Source of the DNA: JBDUDK01 sp040002995
Lineage (GTDB): Bacteria; Actinomycetota; Acidimicrobiia; Acidimicrobiales; Ilumatobacteraceae
DNA: 18,844 nucleotides
Direction of reading: 5' to 3'
Assembly (NCBI GenBank): GCA_040002995.1
Contig: JBDUDK010000103.1
Coordinates: 1-18,844 of the forward strand
Positions 16,491-18,844 of the stretch are shown here, in pieces. Position 1 is the stretch's first letter, and each line of letters starts with the position of its first letter. Below the pieces are notes generated by a model. It was not told where the DNA came from. It saw nothing but the letters and a program-made list of their open reading frames with translations, and searched no databases. The position numbers and the translations under genes are program-made.

Positions 16491-17402
16491 GTGCGCTTCT
16501 CCGTGTGGCCCTCATTCCAGCGCGAGTGGACCGAACTTCTCGAGCTCGCCCGTCGTGCCGAAGCCCAGGGGTGGGACGGGATCTGGTTCCCCGACCACTA
16601 CATGGCCGACGATCCGAAGGGCGAGCCGTCAGATGAACCGGCGCTCGAATGTTGGAGCACGCTGGCCGCGCTCGGAGCCGCCGCACCGCGTCTGCAATTG
16701 GGCTCGCTCGTTTCTCCGAGCACCGTCCACCATCCGGCCCTCCTGGCCCACCAGGCGACGACCGTCGATGCCGTGAGCGGGGGCCGCCTCGTCCTTGGTA
16801 TCGGCGCCGGCTGGCAAGTGAACGAGCACAGGGCCTATGGGTGGGAGCTCCCGCCGCCCAAGGCACGCGTCGACCGTTTCGCGGAGTTCATCGAGATCCT
16901 GCACGGGCTGCTGCGCGACAAGCGCACGACGTTTGCGGGCACGTACTTCTCTGTCGTCGACGCTCCGTGCGAGCCCAAGGGAGCCGGCGACCCGGTGCCC
17001 ATCCTCGTCGGCACTGGCGGCCCGCGCATGTTGCGGCTGACGGCCCGCTGGGCACAGGCGTGGAACGTGTGGGGGACTCCCGAGCGGGTACGAGACCGGT
17101 CGGCTGCGCTCGATCGAGCATGCGCCGCTGTCGGCCGCGATCCGGCGACGATGCGGCGTACTGCGCAGGCGCTCTTTTTCCTTACCGACGACGACGATGT
17201 GGCGAATGCGATCAGGGCGCGGGTGCCCGCCGATCGGTCGGTCGTAGGTGGGGCGGCCGAGCTGGTCGACAACATCGGCGAGTACCAGGCCGCCGGCATC
17301 GAAGAGTTGATCGTGCCCGACTTCGCGTTCGGGAAAACCAACGAGAAGCGACGGGAGGCCTACGACCGATTCTGGAACGAGGTCGTGCTCGCCTCGCGCT
17401 GA
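16491..17402 (+). CDS. LLM-class F420-dependent oxidoreductase (second copy)
   Basis: A 303-residue luciferase-like TIM-barrel oxidoreductase. Key segments are AEAQGWDGIWFPDHYM (24-39), RLQLGSLVSPSTVHHPALLA, DAVSGGRLVLGIGAGWQVNE, PKARVDRFAEFIEIL and PVPILVGTGGPRMLRLTARW, ending with the ELIVPDF strand. It belongs to the F420-type group but is clearly diverged from the protein at 7134-7970, so it is a paralogue with its own substrate rather than a recent duplicate. The GTG start gives the standard MRFSVWP first strand, and TACGGT stands 6 bases upstream, suggesting leaderless expression. It is convergent with the SRPBCC gene, with 9 bp between stops. F420 use is inferred from family and organism. 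Confidence 0.87.
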   Translation: MRFSVWPSFQREWTELLELARRAEAQGWDGIWFPDHYMADDPKGEPSDEPALECWSTLAALGAAAPRLQLGSLVSPSTVHHPALLAHQATTVDAVSGGRLVLGIGAGWQVNEHRAYGWELPPPKARVDRFAEFIEILHGLLRDKRTTFAGTYFSVVDAPCEPKGAGDPVPILVGTGGPRMLRLTARWAQAWNVWGTPERVRDRSAALDRACAAVGRDPATMRRTAQALFFLTDDDDVANAIRARVPADRSVVGGAAELVDNIGEYQAAGIEELIVPDFAFGKTNEKRREAYDRFWNEVVLASR

Positions 17403-17411
17403 GTCTCGTCG

Positions 17412-17873
17412 TCAGGCGGTCGCCGCGTCGGCCAAGCGGCGCAGCGTCTCCTCCATTCCGGCGCGGTTGTGGTTCGCACGGTCGTTCACGCCACTCGCCG
17501 GGCCGCCAAGTTTCTTCGCCAACCAGCCGCGCCGATCAGACCATGTCTCGGTGACCCGACTACCCCCGTCGGCGAGGGGCTCGATGTGGTATTCCCATCG
17601 CGCCACATTTATGGGGCCGACGGCCACATCGAACGAGAAGGCACGATCGGGCTCGCACTCCGAGACGGTGCACGTGGTGGTCCATGACTTCTTGCCGTTG
17701 CGGTTCGAACCGACAAAGCGCGCGCCTACGGCCGGCCCATTGGCTCCCCGCACCCACTTCCCTCCGGTGTTCTCCGGCGACCACTCACCCATGCGGGGCA
17801 AGTCGGAGATCATGGTCCACACCTTGACGGGCGACGCCGCGATATCGCGCGTGACGGAGACGTTGGCAGTCAT
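17412..17873 (-). CDS. SRPBCC-family (START/polyketide cyclase-like) protein
   Basis: A 153-residue helix-grip protein. The N-terminal VSVTRDIAASPVKVWTMISD is the usual first strand and helix, followed by DLPRMGEWSPENTGGKWV and paired beta strands (ECEPDRAFSFDVAVGP, ARWEYHIEPLADGGSRVTET). The long C-terminal helix ends RAGMEETLRRLADAA. Such proteins bind hydrophobic ligands or act as cyclases, hydrolases or lipid carriers. No specific catalytic residue can be assigned, so the role is open. The ATG at 17873 has no Shine-Dalgarno, but AATACT lies 6 bases upstream, within the 15-bp gap after the PIG-L gene. It may therefore be transcribed both from its own leaderless promoter and by read-through. 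Confidence 0.85.
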   Translation of the reverse strand: MTANVSVTRDIAASPVKVWTMISDLPRMGEWSPENTGGKWVRGANGPAVGARFVGSNRNGKKSWTTTCTVSECEPDRAFSFDVAVGPINVARWEYHIEPLADGGSRVTETWSDRRGWLAKKLGGPASGVNDRANHNRAGMEETLRRLADAATA

Positions 17874-17879
17874 GGGATC

Positions 17880-17885
17880 AGTATT
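17880..17885 (-). promoter_or_regulatory. -10-like box AATACT for the SRPBCC gene
   Basis: AATACT keeps the key A2 and T6 of the -10 consensus and ends 6 bases before the ATG at 17873. This matches the spacing seen at the other putative leaderless starts in the window. It lies wholly within the short gap after the PIG-L stop. Confidence 0.4.
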
Positions 17886-17888
17886 GCC

Positions 17889-18602
17889 TCAGAACCCCAC
17901 GACTTCGAAGGCGGCTGCGTATCTCACACCGAGACGTGTGCCGGTGCTCTCGGCGGCCGGTCGGAGAATCTGCTCGGGATCGCTGTGCGAACCGCCGAGG
18001 TTGGCGAGGTACAGCGCGTGGCAACGCAGGGAGTCGATTCCCCGTTCGAGATGATCGCTGACGTCGACGCCGTGACCAGATTGCGGCGACGCGTTGAACG
18101 CGGCGAAGCGGACGCCGCTCCATGCCGGTCCCGAGTCGGTGAAGAGCCACGGGTTAGCTGCATCGCGGACGGCATCGAGCAACGCCACGCCGACGTTGCG
18201 GTGATCGGTGTGGTTCCAACTCTGCGGTCCCCAGCTGTCGCGGTAGTTGATCGACACGATGACATCGGGTTGGTGCCGCCGTATCGCGGCCGCGAGATCT
18301 CGCCGGAGATCGAGGTCGGCCACCACCAGGCCGTCGCGGTGCTCGAGAAACTCGACCACGCTCACGCCGACAGTCGCGCAGCTTCGCCGCTGTTCTTGCT
18401 CACGCGCCGGGCCGGTCTCAGCAGGCGGCATCGACGCGATGCCGGCCTCGCCGCGCGTAACGAGCACGTACGCCACGTCCTTGCCCTGGTCGGTCCAGCG
18501 CGCCACCGCGCTCGCCGCGCCGTATTCCATGTCGTCGGGATGGGCCACCACCGCCAACGCACGATTCCAGTCCTCTGCGAGCACCTCGAGTGAGTCGGTC
18601 AT
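17889..18602 (-). CDS. PIG-L-family zinc deacetylase
   Basis: A 237-residue protein of the LmbE/PIG-L family, which includes GlcNAc-PI de-N-acetylase and the mycothiol enzymes MshB and Mca. The zinc and catalytic motif AHPDD (His21, Asp23, Asp24) is in VVAHPDDMEYGAASAVARW. The second motif HTDHR supplies His131 and His134. The central VIVSINYRDSWGPQSWNH and YVLVTRGEAG segments are family features. It likely hydrolyses an N-acyl bond of an amino-sugar or related small molecule. It is shorter than typical MshB or Mca (around 290-300 residues), so assignment to mycothiol metabolism is not supported, and the substrate is unknown. The ATG at 18602 follows CACAAT by 7 bases. Confidence 0.9.
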   Translation of the reverse strand: MTDSLEVLAEDWNRALAVVAHPDDMEYGAASAVARWTDQGKDVAYVLVTRGEAGIASMPPAETGPAREQEQRRSCATVGVSVVEFLEHRDGLVVADLDLRRDLAAAIRRHQPDVIVSINYRDSWGPQSWNHTDHRNVGVALLDAVRDAANPWLFTDSGPAWSGVRFAAFNASPQSGHGVDVSDHLERGIDSLRCHALYLANLGGSHSDPEQILRPAAESTGTRLGVRYAAAFEVVGF

Positions 18603-18609
18603 GGCCCCG

Positions 18610-18615
18610 ATTGTG
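18610..18615 (-). promoter_or_regulatory. -10-like box CACAAT for the PIG-L gene
   Basis: CACAAT retains A2 and T6 of the -10 consensus and ends 7 bases before the ATG at 18602, with no Shine-Dalgarno between. It is a weaker match than the other boxes. Confidence 0.3.
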
Positions 18616-18721
18616 ATCCGCCGGGACGCCTGCGGCGAATGAGGCCGAACTTAGGACCGCGAAATAGACGCAGAAATGAGGGCACGGGTGTTCGGTGGGG
18701 CATCGCCGCCTCGGGTCCGGA

Positions 18722-18809
18722 GATCCTGCCGCCGGGCACCGCGCCGATCGAAGCCGCCCGCCGCGCTCGCCGCCTGAGTGCGGGCGGAGGTGCCGGATCC
18801 CAGGAGATC
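18722..18809 (+). other. Nested-stem element in the 240-bp terminal intergenic region
   Basis: Three collinear stems can be drawn. Outer: TCCTG (18724-18728) with CAGGA (18801-18805). Middle: CCGGgCACC (18732-18740, one bulged G) with GGTGCCGG (18789-18796). Inner: CCGCCCGC (18754-18761) with GCGGGCGG (18780-18787), perfect 8 bp. The element ends 32 bases before the GTG at 18842, so it may be a structured 5' leader. An AGGAG (18802-18806) is partly inside the outer stem. The sequence matches no riboswitch I know, and GC-rich DNA forms stems easily. The rest of 18603-18844 shows no convincing gene. Confidence 0.35.
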
Positions 18810-18831
18810 GGCGACAGGTGTGTCAAGACAT

Positions 18832-18844
18832 AGGAGACACCGTG
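18832..18844 (+). promoter_or_regulatory. Shine-Dalgarno and probable GTG start of the next gene
   Basis: AGGAGA (18832-18837) is followed after CACC by GTG at 18842-18844, the last bases of the window. An in-frame GTG at 18818 with AGGAG at 18802-18806 is the alternative start. The gene itself lies outside, so only the start signal can be reported. Confidence 0.4.

Noticed and set aside
18599..18833. Two short opposing frames in the terminal intergenic region
   Set aside because: Both are Arg/Pro/Gly-rich without homology, good start signals or motifs; the stretch is better explained as a leader and promoter region.

Overview
The window is GC-rich bacterial DNA with densely packed genes on both strands. 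It looks like an actinomycete, most likely of the Acidimicrobiia. That placement is an inference from three things: the ~40-residue GYW-xVASDGGVFxFGD repeats at the left edge, which I associate with that group; three genes of F420-type oxidoreductase families (two luciferase-like, one deazaflavin/nitroreductase-like); and many start codons lying 6-8 bases after a TANNNT-like -10 box, which is typical of actinobacterial leaderless transcription. There are no tRNA, rRNA, insertion-sequence or CRISPR features.

Layout. (a) 1-1971: the C-terminal end of a repeat protein, a convergent TetR-family regulator, and a membrane-anchored endonuclease/exonuclease/phosphatase-fold protein. (b) 2024-6584, minus strand: a compact operon read boxC-boxB-bclA, encoding the core of the box pathway (aerobic, CoA-dependent benzoate degradation through 2,3-epoxybenzoyl-CoA). 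The ligase makes benzoyl-CoA, the diiron protein BoxB epoxidises it and BoxC opens the ring. The usual reductase gene boxA is not in the window. (c) 6635-9360, plus strand, divergent from boxC across 50 bp: a VOC-fold protein, an F420-type luciferase-like oxidoreductase and a stand-alone NuoF-like NADH/FMN/Fe-S flavoprotein. The NuoF-like protein is a candidate electron donor in a box locus with no visible BoxA. (d) 9366-10264, minus strand: a small protein made of two tandem helix-turn-helix repeats, and methionine sulfoxide reductase MsrB. (e) 10372-15579, plus strand: a translationally coupled set of GH63-like glucosidase, FAD/disulfide oxidoreductase and MFS transporter. The first two are bridged by a possible 6-codon minicistron with an ATGA overlap at each end. 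(f) 15563-18602: a deazaflavin-type oxidoreductase, an unrecognised helical protein, a second luciferase-like F420 oxidoreductase, an SRPBCC protein and a PIG-L-type deacetylase. (g) 18603-18844: an intergenic stretch with a nested-stem structure just before a Shine-Dalgarno plus GTG at the window edge.

Points most worth a second look are the box operon lacking boxA but facing a NuoF-like flavoprotein operon, with an inverted repeat in the shared promoter; the tandem-HTH protein; the widespread leaderless promoter pattern, including two back-to-back leaderless promoters in 36 bp; and the minicistron bridge.
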